Assembly (NCBI RefSeq): GCF_001687585.2
Contig: NZ_CP016537.2
Span: forward strand, 902,001-966,000
DNA from: Planococcus halocryophilus
GTDB lineage: Bacteria; Bacillota; Bacilli; Bacillales_A; Planococcaceae
Length of the DNA: 64,000 nucleotides
Direction: 5' to 3'
Made by a program: the position numbers and the translations under genes. Positions 30,639 through 39,012 of the stretch are shown here, one piece after another. The notes under the pieces were generated by a model. That model was not told the origin of the DNA. It worked only from the letters and a program-made list of their open reading frames with translations, and did no database searches. How positions within the stretch are numbered: position 1 is the first letter of the stretch; each line of letters opens with the position of its first letter.

Positions 30639-31499
30639 TTATTTCATAGTTGCGACATGCTTCCATAATTGTTCAACCAGTATGGATAATTCAGATTCAA
30701 TCATTTTGTCATTTGCTAATGTTGTCAAGACACTTTCAATCAATGGTTTTCTAGGGTTGTCTGCAACAATTTCAGTTGATAAAAACAAAAGCAATTGTTG
30801 TGTGCTTGGGTGATGTTTTAGCTTTTCAGCATAGGCTTGAAACCGCGTCGAAAGCTCTTCAACACTAATAGCCTCGGCTAATGTCGTTGAAGGTAATCGT
30901 AATTCTCCAAGAAAGCTATCTTTTGCTGCAATTTGAAGAGTAACAGTTGCTTGCAAGCGACGGATAACAAACGTAGATAGATTTTCTGCGGGTAACTCTT
31001 CTTTAGAAGAAAGACGCCATAAGTGAATCAATTGTTGAACATAACCGTGAACAAAAGCGGCATTTTCTAAAGCATAAGGAGCCGCTTCTTTGCCGAAAAC
31101 ATCAATAATCCGCGAAGAAATCCACTCCATTTCCAGTGTATATTGTTTAACCGAAAAGGCTTTGAGTTCGGGGTCTTGTGAATAGAAGATACTTTCGTAA
31201 AGAGCAAAAAGATTTTTTTCAAGATTGAGTTTAATGCGGATATACAATTGTTGTGCTAAAACATCAGGATCGTTCGTAGGAAATCCAACCGCCGCCGCTA
31301 ATCGTTGCTGGCGAATTTCGCTACCGATTGATTCCATAATCGCCATCAGACATTCAGATTTAGAACCGAAATAATTATAAAAAGTTCCTTTAGAGACTCC
31401 AGCTTCATCTAATATGTCTTGAATAGAAGTTGGATTATAGCCTCTATTAATGAAAAGTTCATAAGCAGCGGTTAATATTTGTTGTTTTTTAGGATTCAT
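30639..31499 (-). CDS. TetR/AcrR-family transcriptional repressor
   Basis: A 286-residue regulator. Residues 1-50 form the TetR helix-turn-helix: KKQQILTAAYELFINRGYN then IQDILDEAGVSKGTFYNYF. The long C-terminal ligand-binding region has no recognisable ligand. It is long for the family, which usually has about 190-220 residues. ATG 31499 follows AAAGGTGAGG; a GTG at 31508 is an alternative. It is divergent from a DHA2 multidrug exporter gene, and similar palindromes lie at both promoters, so it most likely represses the exporter and itself. Confidence 0.9.
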   Translation of the reverse strand: MNPKKQQILTAAYELFINRGYNPTSIQDILDEAGVSKGTFYNYFGSKSECLMAIMESIGSEIRQQRLAAAVGFPTNDPDVLAQQLYIRIKLNLEKNLFALYESIFYSQDPELKAFSVKQYTLEMEWISSRIIDVFGKEAAPYALENAAFVHGYVQQLIHLWRLSSKEELPAENLSTFVIRRLQATVTLQIAAKDSFLGELRLPSTTLAEAISVEELSTRFQAYAEKLKHHPSTQQLLLFLSTEIVADNPRKPLIESVLTTLANDKMIESELSILVEQLWKHVATMK

Positions 31500-31511
31500 A
31501 TACCTCACCTT

Positions 31512-31526
31512 TATACCGTTAGTTTA
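31512..31526. promoter_or_regulatory. Likely TetR operator at the tetR promoter
   Basis: TATACCGTTAGTTTA is an imperfect TATAC-N5-GTATA palindrome (one mismatch), similar to the perfect site at 31597-31611. It lies just downstream of the -10 of the minus-strand promoter. Confidence 0.6.
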
Positions 31527-31530
31527 TTTA

Positions 31531-31559
31531 ATAATAACTTTAAAATCCTTTTATATCAA
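31531..31559 (-). promoter_or_regulatory. Promoter of the TetR gene
   Basis: On the minus strand, TTGATA (31559-31554), a 17-base spacer and TATTAT (31536-31531) make a near-consensus sigma-A promoter. Confidence 0.65.
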
Positions 31560-31586
31560 GGTTTTGAATTTACTTAAACTAAAAAC

Positions 31587-31615
31587 TTGAAAATTTTATA
31601 CAAGCGGTATAGAAT
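31587..31615 (+). promoter_or_regulatory. Exporter promoter with an embedded TetR operator
   Basis: TTGAAA (31587-31592), a 17-base spacer and TAGAAT (31610-31615). The perfect palindrome TATACAAGCGGTATA (31597-31611) fills the spacer, so a bound repressor would occlude RNA polymerase. Confidence 0.65.
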
Positions 31616-31666
31616 AATCAAATGAAGAAATACAGAAAGTATATCATTTACGGAGGAAACGAGAAA

Positions 31667-33136
31667 ATGACAGGACAGAAAAGAACCCCTTATGGCATTA
31701 TCGCCATTTTATTTACCGGAGCATTTGTAGCGATTTTTAATCAGACCTTGTTGAATATTGCACTCCCTGAAATAATGCTTGATTTGAACATCGAAGCCTC
31801 AACAGCACAATGGCTTGTGACCGGCTATATGTTGGTCAACGGAATTCTGATACCAGCCAGTGCTTTTTTCATACAACGGTATTCTAACCGCTCGATTTTT
31901 ATCATAGCAATGTCTTTATTTGTGTTAGGTACGTTATTTGCGGCAATTGCACCTGTCTTTAGCGTCTTATTAATCGGTAGAATGATTCAAGCATCTGGTG
32001 CGGCATTGATGATGCCATTGTTAATGAACGTCATGCTAGCTGCGTTTCCTGTTGAAAAGCGAGGATCTGCCATGGGTGTTTTTGGATTAGTTATGGTTGT
32101 TGCACCCGCAATCGGTCCTACACTTTCTGGATTTATCGTCGAACATTATTCGTGGCGCGTTCTGTTCTGGATCGTTTTACCGATTGCGTTAGTTCCACTC
32201 TCATTAGGTATTTTTAAATTGAAAAACTTAACATTCCAAGACAGAAATATCTCGCTTGATAAAGCGTCACTCATTCTTTCAAGTTTAGGATTTGGTGGTG
32301 TGTTATACGGATTTAGTTCAGCTGGAACATTAGGCTGGGATAGCACGACTGTAATAGTAACAATTCTTATCGGTGTCGTATCACTAGTCGTATTTGGACT
32401 TCGCCAATTAAAATTGGACGAACCATTATTGGAAATTCGAATTTATAAATACCCAATGTTCGCATTGTCTTCTGCAATATCAATAGCCTTATCCATGTCG
32501 ATGTTCTCGGCTATGATTTTAATGCCAATTTATGTTCAGACCATAAAAGGAATTTCGCCGATTGACTCTGGACTACTTATGTTACCTGGAGCATTGATCA
32601 TGGGCTTTATGTCTCCTGTAACCGGTCGATTGTTTGACCGCTTCGGTGCAAAAGTGTTAGCGATTCCGGGGCTGGCCATTGTTGTCATCACAACTTATAT
32701 GTTCAGTCAATTAAACCTAGATACGAGTTATGTTAGTATTATGTTGATTTATACATTGCGGATGTTCGGAATCTCTATGGTCATGATGCCTGTCATGACA
32801 AATGGCTTAAATACATTGCCAATTAAAGCTTACCCACACGGAACTGCCATAAATAATACATTACAACAAGTAGCAGGGGCTGTTGGTTCTGCGTTTTTAA
32901 TAACCATCATGAACACGCGAACGTCAGCTACAGCGCAAGACTTAGCGGCAAATGGAATAGCACCAGAAGATATAAAAAATTTAGCAATGCTTGATGGCAT
33001 TAACTTTTCATTTTTCGTTTCAACATTTATTGCGCTTGTGTCTTTAGTTCTTGCATTCTTTATAAAAAAACCAGTTAGACCAGTAACTGAAGCAGAAAAA
33101 GAAATTGTTTATAACAGAAGAGAAGTAACTGAATAA
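31667..33136 (+). CDS. DHA2-family multidrug MFS exporter
   Basis: A 489-residue integral membrane protein with the layout of a 14-helix proton antiporter (EmrB/QacA/LmrB type). Helix 1 carries FNQTLLNIALPEI, followed by STAQWLVTGYMLVNGILIP, and the antiporter motif C region reads VMVVAPAIGPTLSGFI. It should export hydrophobic drugs or metabolites. ATG 31667 has a GGAGG site; an in-frame ATG at 31622 is less likely. Divergent TetR control is supported by matching operators. Confidence 0.88.
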   Translation: MTGQKRTPYGIIAILFTGAFVAIFNQTLLNIALPEIMLDLNIEASTAQWLVTGYMLVNGILIPASAFFIQRYSNRSIFIIAMSLFVLGTLFAAIAPVFSVLLIGRMIQASGAALMMPLLMNVMLAAFPVEKRGSAMGVFGLVMVVAPAIGPTLSGFIVEHYSWRVLFWIVLPIALVPLSLGIFKLKNLTFQDRNISLDKASLILSSLGFGGVLYGFSSAGTLGWDSTTVIVTILIGVVSLVVFGLRQLKLDEPLLEIRIYKYPMFALSSAISIALSMSMFSAMILMPIYVQTIKGISPIDSGLLMLPGALIMGFMSPVTGRLFDRFGAKVLAIPGLAIVVITTYMFSQLNLDTSYVSIMLIYTLRMFGISMVMMPVMTNGLNTLPIKAYPHGTAINNTLQQVAGAVGSAFLITIMNTRTSATAQDLAANGIAPEDIKNLAMLDGINFSFFVSTFIALVSLVLAFFIKKPVRPVTEAEKEIVYNRREVTE

Positions 33137-33143
33137 TGAATAG

Positions 33144-33172
33144 AACCAGTCTGAATTCAGGCTGGTTTTTTT
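33144..33172 (+). terminator. Terminator after the exporter gene
   Basis: AACCAG-T-CTGAA and TTCAG-G-CTGGTT form a hairpin with an internal T/G mismatch, followed by seven T residues. Confidence 0.88.
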
Positions 33173-33307
33173 ATATAAGTCGAGATTTATTTAGAACATA
33201 GTCAAGCTGATAAGCAGGGAAATGTTCCGCTTGATTTTGGTTCGAAAAAGACGGTGAAACCGCAAATATGGTACACTTAAAGCATTGAAAAAAAGGTGGA
33301 ATCGCAA

Positions 33308-34468
33308 ATGACTTTTATAAAAGAACTAAGTCCAATATGGCAAGAAAAATGGGAAAAAGCTGGATTTGATGCGGCAATGCCGATTCAAGATCAGATGATT
33401 CCAGAAATGTTAGCAGGAAATGATATCGTAGCAGAATCTCCGACAGGTTCGGGCAAAACTTTGGCATACGTCTTGCCGATTTTAGAACGAGTCAACCCTG
33501 AAAAACCAGCAATTCAAGCAATGATTGTAGCACCGTCACAAGAATTATCGATGCAAATCGTCAATGTTTTACGTGACTGGACAGAAGGAACAGCAGTAAC
33601 TGTTACACAATTGATTGGCGGAGCAAACATGCAACGTCAATTAGAAAAGCTAAAGAAAAAGCCAACAATTGTAGTGGGTACGCCGGGACGTTTAAATGAA
33701 TTAGTGAAAACGAAGAAACTCAAAATGCATGAAATTCGCATATTGGTATTAGATGAAGGCGACCAGCTAATGGCGCGTGAGCATCGGAACATTATGAAAG
33801 ACTTGATCGAAAAAACGCAACAAGATCGCCAATTGGTTCTTGTATCAGCGACGATTACGGAAGAAATTGAACTCGTTGCCGAACGGTTAATGCAACATCC
33901 GACACGTCTTAAAGTTACGGCAGAAGATTTACCGATGTTCGGTAAAGTGACGCATTCATTTATCAAAGTAGATGAGCGTGATAAAACGGAATTGTTGCGT
34001 AGCATTTCGCATATTCCAGGTATGAAAGCATTGGCATTTGTTAATAATTTAGATCAATTGCTAATGAAAGAAAACAAATTAAAATTCCGCGATGCCAAAA
34101 TCGTCACATTGCATTCTGAAATGAAAAAAGACGAGCGTAAAAAAGCATTAGATGCTTTCCGTAAAGGGGAAGTAGCTGTGTTAATCGCGACAGAAGTGGC
34201 AGCTCGTGGATTAGACATTGACTTAGTAACGCATGTTGTCCATGTAGATGTTCCGCAAACGATTGAACAATATTTGCATCGTTCAGGTAGAACCGGTAGA
34301 GCAGGAGCAGATGGGGAAGTATTGACTTTATTGGCATATGCTGATGAACGTCATTATAAAAAATTCACAAAAGAATTACCTTCGAAGCCTGTTCAAAAAA
34401 TTATCCATAGTGGAAAGTTAATTGAAGGATCAAGCAAAACCATTGCGGCAAAGGGGAATAAACGATGA
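33308..34468 (+). CDS. DEAD-box RNA helicase (YfmL-like)
   Basis: A 386-residue minimal helicase. Motifs in order: Walker A ESPTGSGKT (residues 43-51), PSQEL, VGTPGR, motif II DEGD in place of DEAD (about 149-152), SAT, and the second-domain motifs VAARGLDI and HRSGRTGRAG. There is almost no C-terminal extension, as in B. subtilis YfmL, which takes part in ribosome assembly. ATG 33308 has AAAGGTGG 8 bases upstream. It overlaps the following aminopeptidase gene by an ATGA, so the two are co-expressed. Confidence 0.9.
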   Translation: MTFIKELSPIWQEKWEKAGFDAAMPIQDQMIPEMLAGNDIVAESPTGSGKTLAYVLPILERVNPEKPAIQAMIVAPSQELSMQIVNVLRDWTEGTAVTVTQLIGGANMQRQLEKLKKKPTIVVGTPGRLNELVKTKKLKMHEIRILVLDEGDQLMAREHRNIMKDLIEKTQQDRQLVLVSATITEEIELVAERLMQHPTRLKVTAEDLPMFGKVTHSFIKVDERDKTELLRSISHIPGMKALAFVNNLDQLLMKENKLKFRDAKIVTLHSEMKKDERKKALDAFRKGEVAVLIATEVAARGLDIDLVTHVVHVDVPQTIEQYLHRSGRTGRAGADGEVLTLLAYADERHYKKFTKELPSKPVQKIIHSGKLIEGSSKTIAAKGNKR

Positions 34469-35694
34469 ACTTTCAGGAAAAGCTTGAACAATACGCCGAA
34501 TTAACGGTCTATGTAGGGTTAAATGTTCAAAAAGGACAATTTGTTGTTATTAACACGACGACAGATACACTTGAATTTACACGACTAGTTGTTAAAAAAG
34601 CATATGAAGCAGGCGCAAAACGTGTCCAAGTTAATTACGAAGATCCGGTACTTACTCGCACACATTTTGAATTAGCACCAGAAGATGCATTTAAGGAGTT
34701 TCCACAATGGCCAGTTGTTCAACGTGATGAAGTAATTAATACAGGTGGTTGTTTCCTATGGATTGATGCTGAAGACCCTGACTTACTGACAGGAATTCCA
34801 GCAAAACGTTTAGCAGACTGGCAGAAAACTGCCGGGAAAGCGTTAGAACGTTACCGTCAAGCCGTCGGAACAGATAAAGTCGCTTGGTCGATTGTAGCGA
34901 TTCCATCGCCAAAATGGGCACAGAAGGTATTTCCAGAATTGCCGGCAGATCAACAAATGGAAGCTTTATGGCAGGCTATCTTTAAAACAGTAAGAATTGG
35001 TGAAGGCAATGCCGTGGAAGCTTGGAAAAACCATATTGCTTTCTTAGAAAAGCGTGCTGCACAATTAAACGATAAACGTTATGTGAAATTGCAGTATAGT
35101 GCACCTGGAACAGATTTGACGATTGAACTTCCAGACAAGCATATATGGATGTCTGGTGCGTCAAAAACACCTCAAGGCAATCCGTTTATCGCGAATATGC
35201 CGACAGAAGAAGTTTATACCGTGCCTTTAAAACATGGAGTAGACGGTACCGTTCGGAATACTAAACCTTTAGTGTATCAAGGCAATGTGATTGACGGCTT
35301 TACCTTAACTTTTGAAAAAGGAAAAATTGTTGATGCTCAGGCAGAAACAGGACAAGAACTTCTGAATGAAATGATCAATGCAGATGAAGGAGCGGCATAT
35401 TTAGGTGAAGTCGCATTAGTGCCGCACCATTCACCGATTTCGGATTCGAATATTCTATTTTATAATACGCTGTTTGATGAAAATGCCTCGAATCATTTAG
35501 CAATTGGTGACTCTTATCCAACTTGTTATGAAGGTGCACGTGATTTAGAGCGGAAACAATTAGCTGCAATAGGACTCAACACGTCACTTGTCCATGAAGA
35601 CTTTATGATTGGCAGTAGCAGTATGGATATAGATGGAATTATGGCGGACGGTTCAAAAGAGCCTATTTTCCGAAATGGAAACTGGGCATTTTAA
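34465..35694 (+). CDS. M29-family metallo-aminopeptidase (AmpS/PepS-like)
   Basis: A 409-residue dimetal aminopeptidase of the AmpS/PepS/AmpT group, cytosolic. The metal-binding part is in the C-terminal half: NMPTEEVYTVP, YLGEVALVPHHSPIS, FYNTLFDENASNHLAIG and the final LVHEDFMIGSSSMDIDG, which together supply the conserved Glu, His and Asp ligands. It overlaps the helicase stop codon and is followed 12 bases later by an esterase gene. A second M29 enzyme sits at 45873-47105 on the other strand. Confidence 0.92.
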   Translation: MNFQEKLEQYAELTVYVGLNVQKGQFVVINTTTDTLEFTRLVVKKAYEAGAKRVQVNYEDPVLTRTHFELAPEDAFKEFPQWPVVQRDEVINTGGCFLWIDAEDPDLLTGIPAKRLADWQKTAGKALERYRQAVGTDKVAWSIVAIPSPKWAQKVFPELPADQQMEALWQAIFKTVRIGEGNAVEAWKNHIAFLEKRAAQLNDKRYVKLQYSAPGTDLTIELPDKHIWMSGASKTPQGNPFIANMPTEEVYTVPLKHGVDGTVRNTKPLVYQGNVIDGFTLTFEKGKIVDAQAETGQELLNEMINADEGAAYLGEVALVPHHSPISDSNILFYNTLFDENASNHLAIGDSYPTCYEGARDLERKQLAAIGLNTSLVHEDFMIGSSSMDIDGIMADGSKEPIFRNGNWAF

Positions 35695-35706
35695 GAGGTG
35701 ATAGCA

Positions 35707-36618
35707 ATGAAGAAGTACTGGATTTCAGCGTTAGCTGGATTGCTTCTTTTTAGTGGAACAGTTCAGGCAAAAGCGATGATAAATGCCCCTATAAATTATG
35801 TGGCAATTGGTGATTCTTTAGCAGCGGGTCAAACACCTATGCGAGAAATAGACAACGGTTATACAGATTTAATCTCACAAGAACTTATGCGCAATCAGTC
35901 GGTTACATTCTATTCCAAAAACTTAGCATTTCCAGGTTTTACAACAACTGATGTGTTAGAAAGCATCCAAACAGATGACGCAGCAGAACTATTAGCATCT
36001 GCAAATCTTATTACTGTATCAGCAGGCGCAAATGACTTGCTGCGCTTAGTACAAAATGATCCAATACAAGGTTCTTTGTCTTTTCAGCAACGTCAAGTGG
36101 ATTTTTCTCTTAATGAGGCACGAAAAAATATGGAATCTATCTTAGCGGAACTTGCCGAGCAATCGCCGAATGCAGCTGTTTATGTAATGGGTTATTATTT
36201 TGCTTATCCACATGTCCGTGACACCCAGAAAAATGGGACGGGCAAACAGCTTGATCGACTAAACGAAATTTTGAAACAGACAGCTGAAAAAGCTGGAGCT
36301 GTATTTGTCTCTATAGATGAGTCATTCGGTGAAAATGCCATAAACCAAATTCCGAATCCTGCTGATGTTCATCCAAATAGAGCTGGTTATCAAGCAATGG
36401 CAAATGCATTTTTCACTGAATACAAAGAGGCATGGAGCGTAGAGGATTTCGAATTGCCAACCCCAAATCCATTGTCTTTTGAAGAAATTATGGAAACAGA
36501 AGATCAAGATAGTTCGGATAGTCTAGAGAGTCGTGACGATGAAAAAACAGCAGAAAGACCATCAGATCGCAGTCAGACGAATTATTTAGCATTGAGAGAA
36601 ATGTTGCCTTATAGTTGA
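35707..36618 (+). CDS. Secreted SGNH/GDSL-family lipase or esterase
   Basis: A 303-residue exported hydrolase. Residues 1-22 are a signal peptide ending near VQAKA. SGNH blocks are clear: block I VAIGDSLAAGQ (catalytic Ser), block III SAGANDLL (Asn) and block V ADVHPNRAG (catalytic Asp and His). A low-complexity acidic tail (EETE/DDSS-rich, from about residue 245) follows the catalytic domain and may interact with the wall. ATG 35707 with AAGAGGTGA is preferred to the GTG at 35698. It is last in the operon with the helicase and aminopeptidase. Confidence 0.88.
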   Translation: MKKYWISALAGLLLFSGTVQAKAMINAPINYVAIGDSLAAGQTPMREIDNGYTDLISQELMRNQSVTFYSKNLAFPGFTTTDVLESIQTDDAAELLASANLITVSAGANDLLRLVQNDPIQGSLSFQQRQVDFSLNEARKNMESILAELAEQSPNAAVYVMGYYFAYPHVRDTQKNGTGKQLDRLNEILKQTAEKAGAVFVSIDESFGENAINQIPNPADVHPNRAGYQAMANAFFTEYKEAWSVEDFELPTPNPLSFEEIMETEDQDSSDSLESRDDEKTAERPSDRSQTNYLALREMLPYS

Positions 36619-36644
36619 TGACAGCAATGTAAGTTTCATCAATA

Positions 36645-36680
36645 AAAAACGGTCCGGCATATTTTGCCGGACCGTTTTTT
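36645..36680. terminator. Bidirectional terminator after the esterase gene
   Basis: AAAAACGGTCCGGCA and TTGCCGGACCGTTTTTT form a strong GC-rich hairpin. It also ends the minus-strand small gene whose stop codon is two bases away. Confidence 0.9.
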
Positions 36681-36681
36681 A

Positions 36682-36828
36682 TTAGCGTTTTTTTTCACGT
36701 GTAGTAGATTGTGTTGTCGTGGTTTGTGTAGTTTTGCCTTGTTTTCTTTTGTTTAGTACTTTTCGAATAATTGGATATGCGATAGGTCCGTATTTAATAG
36801 CGGATTTCAATAATCTTCCTAGAGCCAT
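36682..36828 (-). CDS. Small basic protein, 48 aa, unknown function
   Basis: A 48-codon gene starting MALGRLLKSAIKYGPIAYPI, then a basic Thr-rich tail ending REKKR. A GGAGAG ribosome-binding site is correctly spaced before the ATG and a terminator follows directly, so it looks like a genuine gene. The first 25 residues could form one amphipathic or membrane-associated helix interrupted by Pro; the rest is likely disordered and could bind nucleic acid or anionic lipid. I do not recognise the family. Confidence 0.7.
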   Translation of the reverse strand: MALGRLLKSAIKYGPIAYPIIRKVLNKRKQGKTTQTTTTQSTTREKKR

Positions 36829-36889
36829 TTAAATCTCTCCATTCATGAGCGTGATATTATTTATTTCCCCAAATGTACCAGAAGCAAAC

Positions 36890-37966
36890 CTATTCGGCAT
36901 TTTGTACATGAGCGAGCAAGATGTTTTTATATGCATGAACACTCGAAATTAATACATATTCAGCGTTGCCATGCCAGTCGTCTCCAGTTGGACCAAATTC
37001 AATTGCACCTTCGCCACCGTTTACAGCAGCATAATACCGCGTATCAGCAGCACCATGCTGACCGAATAAAGTCGCTTTTTGATCAGTTGTTTTGAGAATT
37101 GCTTTTTGTAAACTTTGAATATAAGGATTTTCTTTTGTTGTTGTTAAAGCAGGTGTCGATCCAGATGCTTTATATTCCATATCAACATTTACTGTATCGG
37201 CTACGCCAGCTAGCTGACGAACAATTTCATCTTTGTCTTGCCCTGGCATATAACGGATTTCATATGACATTTCGCAAATTGCAGGAACGACATTATAGCG
37301 ATCTCCTGCTTTAATAATAGGTAAGTTCACAGAAGGCTGTTCATAGTATTCAGTTGATTCTTTTCGGAAAGGTAAATCGTAAATCCCTTGGTGAAATTTC
37401 ATAGCCGATTCAATGGCATTCACGCCTTCCCATGGACGACTGCCATGAGCTGGTTTCCCTTTAAATGTGATGTCCATGCGTAAGACACCTTTAGATTGCA
37501 ATCCGACTTTTAACCCTGTAGGTTCTCCGCAAATAACGAAGTTTCCATGGTAGCCTTGTTCAACTAGCCATTTAGATGTGTTTCGACCACCAGTTTCTTC
37601 ATCCGTTACAATATGTAATTGGACATTACGCGTTAAATTCGGACTATCTAGTTCAACGAAAGCTTGCATCATCGCGGCGACACCCGCTTTCATATCGGCA
37701 GAACCTCGACCGTATAAACGATCTTGTTCTACGACCGGTACAAATTGTTCTTCGTGACCTGGCACTACATCTACGTGACCGTTCCAAACAATTGTTTCAG
37801 TTCCGTGACCTTTAGCTGCGGTTAACATCAAATACCCATTGTTATCATGAATAGTGACATCTTCACCTTTATCTTTTAACCAATCAGCACAAAATTGAAG
37901 AGCTTCGTTCGCTCGTACTTTCGTATCGCTTTGAATTTTGATTAAATCCTTTAACAGTTCAATCAT
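36890..37966 (-). CDS. M20-family metallopeptidase (ArgE/DapE-like)
   Basis: A 358-residue dizinc deacylase or peptidase. Metal and catalytic residues: His64 and Asp66 in GHVDVVPG, Asp91 in GRGSADMK, the Glu pair in TDEETGG (123-124), CGEPTG, and the C-terminal His in GPTGDDWHGNAEY. The lid/dimerisation domain lies between (KGVLRMDITFKGKPAHGSRP). Members hydrolyse N-acyl amino acids or diaminopimelate intermediates; the substrate cannot be fixed here. The ribosome-binding site is weak (GCCAAG close to the ATG). It is divergent from thiT. Confidence 0.9.
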   Translation of the reverse strand: MIELLKDLIKIQSDTKVRANEALQFCADWLKDKGEDVTIHDNNGYLMLTAAKGHGTETIVWNGHVDVVPGHEEQFVPVVEQDRLYGRGSADMKAGVAAMMQAFVELDSPNLTRNVQLHIVTDEETGGRNTSKWLVEQGYHGNFVICGEPTGLKVGLQSKGVLRMDITFKGKPAHGSRPWEGVNAIESAMKFHQGIYDLPFRKESTEYYEQPSVNLPIIKAGDRYNVVPAICEMSYEIRYMPGQDKDEIVRQLAGVADTVNVDMEYKASGSTPALTTTKENPYIQSLQKAILKTTDQKATLFGQHGAADTRYYAAVNGGEGAIEFGPTGDDWHGNAEYVLISSVHAYKNILLAHVQNAE

Positions 37967-38115
37967 TTACTTGGCAGGCCAAAATACCGGCTGCCTCCAC
38001 CACCTTTCGCCTTTCATTTCTAGTCTTTACTTTACCCTATGACTGCATCTTAAAACAGCCTTGCTAAAAAGTAGCTGCTTGTGTACAATACAGGTGAAAG
38101 TTAAATATTTGTATA

Positions 38116-38200
38116 CACCACAAGGGGAGCTTTTGCTGAGAGTGAACATCTGTTCTTACCCTTTGAACCTGTAAGTTAATACTTGCGCAGGGATGTGGAT
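38116..38200 (+). promoter_or_regulatory. TPP riboswitch (THI element)
   Basis: The aptamer landmarks appear in order: closing stem CCACA (38118-38122) with TGTGG (38194-38198), GGGGAGC, GCTGAGAG, ACCCTTTGAACCTG, then TTAATACTTGCGCAGGGA. These match the thiamine pyrophosphate aptamer consensus. A terminator follows and thiT lies downstream, so TPP should shut off the transporter. Confidence 0.95.
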
Positions 38201-38217
38201 AGAAACCGGTCCTTACA

Positions 38218-38249
38218 ACGACGCCTGGCTCTGTCCTGGCGTCGTTTTT
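38218..38249 (+). terminator. TPP riboswitch expression-platform terminator
   Basis: ACGACGCC (38218-38225) and GGCGTCGT (38238-38245) pair, followed by T residues. It sits between the aptamer and the thiT ribosome-binding site. Confidence 0.88.
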
Positions 38250-38306
38250 ATAATGGTTTTATTCGCGACCCTTCTGGTGATGTGCACAACACATAAGGAG
38301 GAAGTC

Positions 38307-38882
38307 ATGAGAAATAAAAAAGTATTGTTAATGATGGAAATTGCGATTTTTGCAGCTCTTGGATTTGTATTGGATTTTATATCATTCCGTATGCCACAAG
38401 GCGGTTCAGTTAGTTTAGTTATGATTCCAATCGTCTTAATCGCTTTTAGAAGAGGGGTTGGGGCAGGCGTTTTAACTGGCTTTTTAGTAGGCTTGTTACA
38501 AATTGTTTCTGGCTTTATCTCTGTAACACCTTTGTCGTTCGGTTTCGTCGTTATGCAAGTATTATTAGATTATCTATTAGCATATGGTGTGGTTGGATTA
38601 GCGGGCGTTATGCGTACAAAATATTTGCAACATGCAGAAGCGAAGCAGACAAGAAAGATGCTGATCGCGATTGTGTCAGGTGTGCTCATTGCATCCGTAT
38701 TACGCTATTTTGTGCATGTTGTCACCGGCATACTGTTCTTCGGTATGTTTGCTGAAGGCAATGTGGTAATTTACTCTGCTGTATATAATGCCACGTACAT
38801 GATTCCGGTATTTTTACTTGCTGCCTTTGTTTGTTCAGTACTTTTCGCAGCTGCTCCAAAATTGGTAAACGCCGATGCTTAA
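38307..38882 (+). CDS. thiT: Thiamine ECF transporter S component ThiT (YuaJ)
   Basis: A 191-residue membrane protein with six expected helices that binds thiamine and docks onto the shared ECF energising module, which is encoded elsewhere. The N-terminus MEIAIFAALGFVLDFISFRM and the loop PQGGSVSLVMIPI match ThiT; the YSAVYNATYMIPV stretch lies in the last helices. ATG 38307 has an excellent AAGGAGG. The upstream TPP riboswitch and terminator independently support the assignment. Confidence 0.95.
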   Translation: MRNKKVLLMMEIAIFAALGFVLDFISFRMPQGGSVSLVMIPIVLIAFRRGVGAGVLTGFLVGLLQIVSGFISVTPLSFGFVVMQVLLDYLLAYGVVGLAGVMRTKYLQHAEAKQTRKMLIAIVSGVLIASVLRYFVHVVTGILFFGMFAEGNVVIYSAVYNATYMIPVFLLAAFVCSVLFAAAPKLVNADA

Positions 38883-38886
38883 TGGT

Positions 38887-38916
38887 AAAAGGCTGTCTTC
38901 GGACAGTCTTTTTTTC
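38887..38916 (+). terminator. Terminator after thiT
   Basis: GGCTGTC, a TTCG tetraloop and GACAGTC, followed by a T run. Confidence 0.88.
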
Positions 38917-39012
38917 TATTTATTGCTGGAAGAGATTCGAACAGGACGGAAGCCTCTGTTTTAATTTTGTGGTATAATTCTTGAATAGAAAAGCTTGAAA
39001 GAAGGGTATTTA

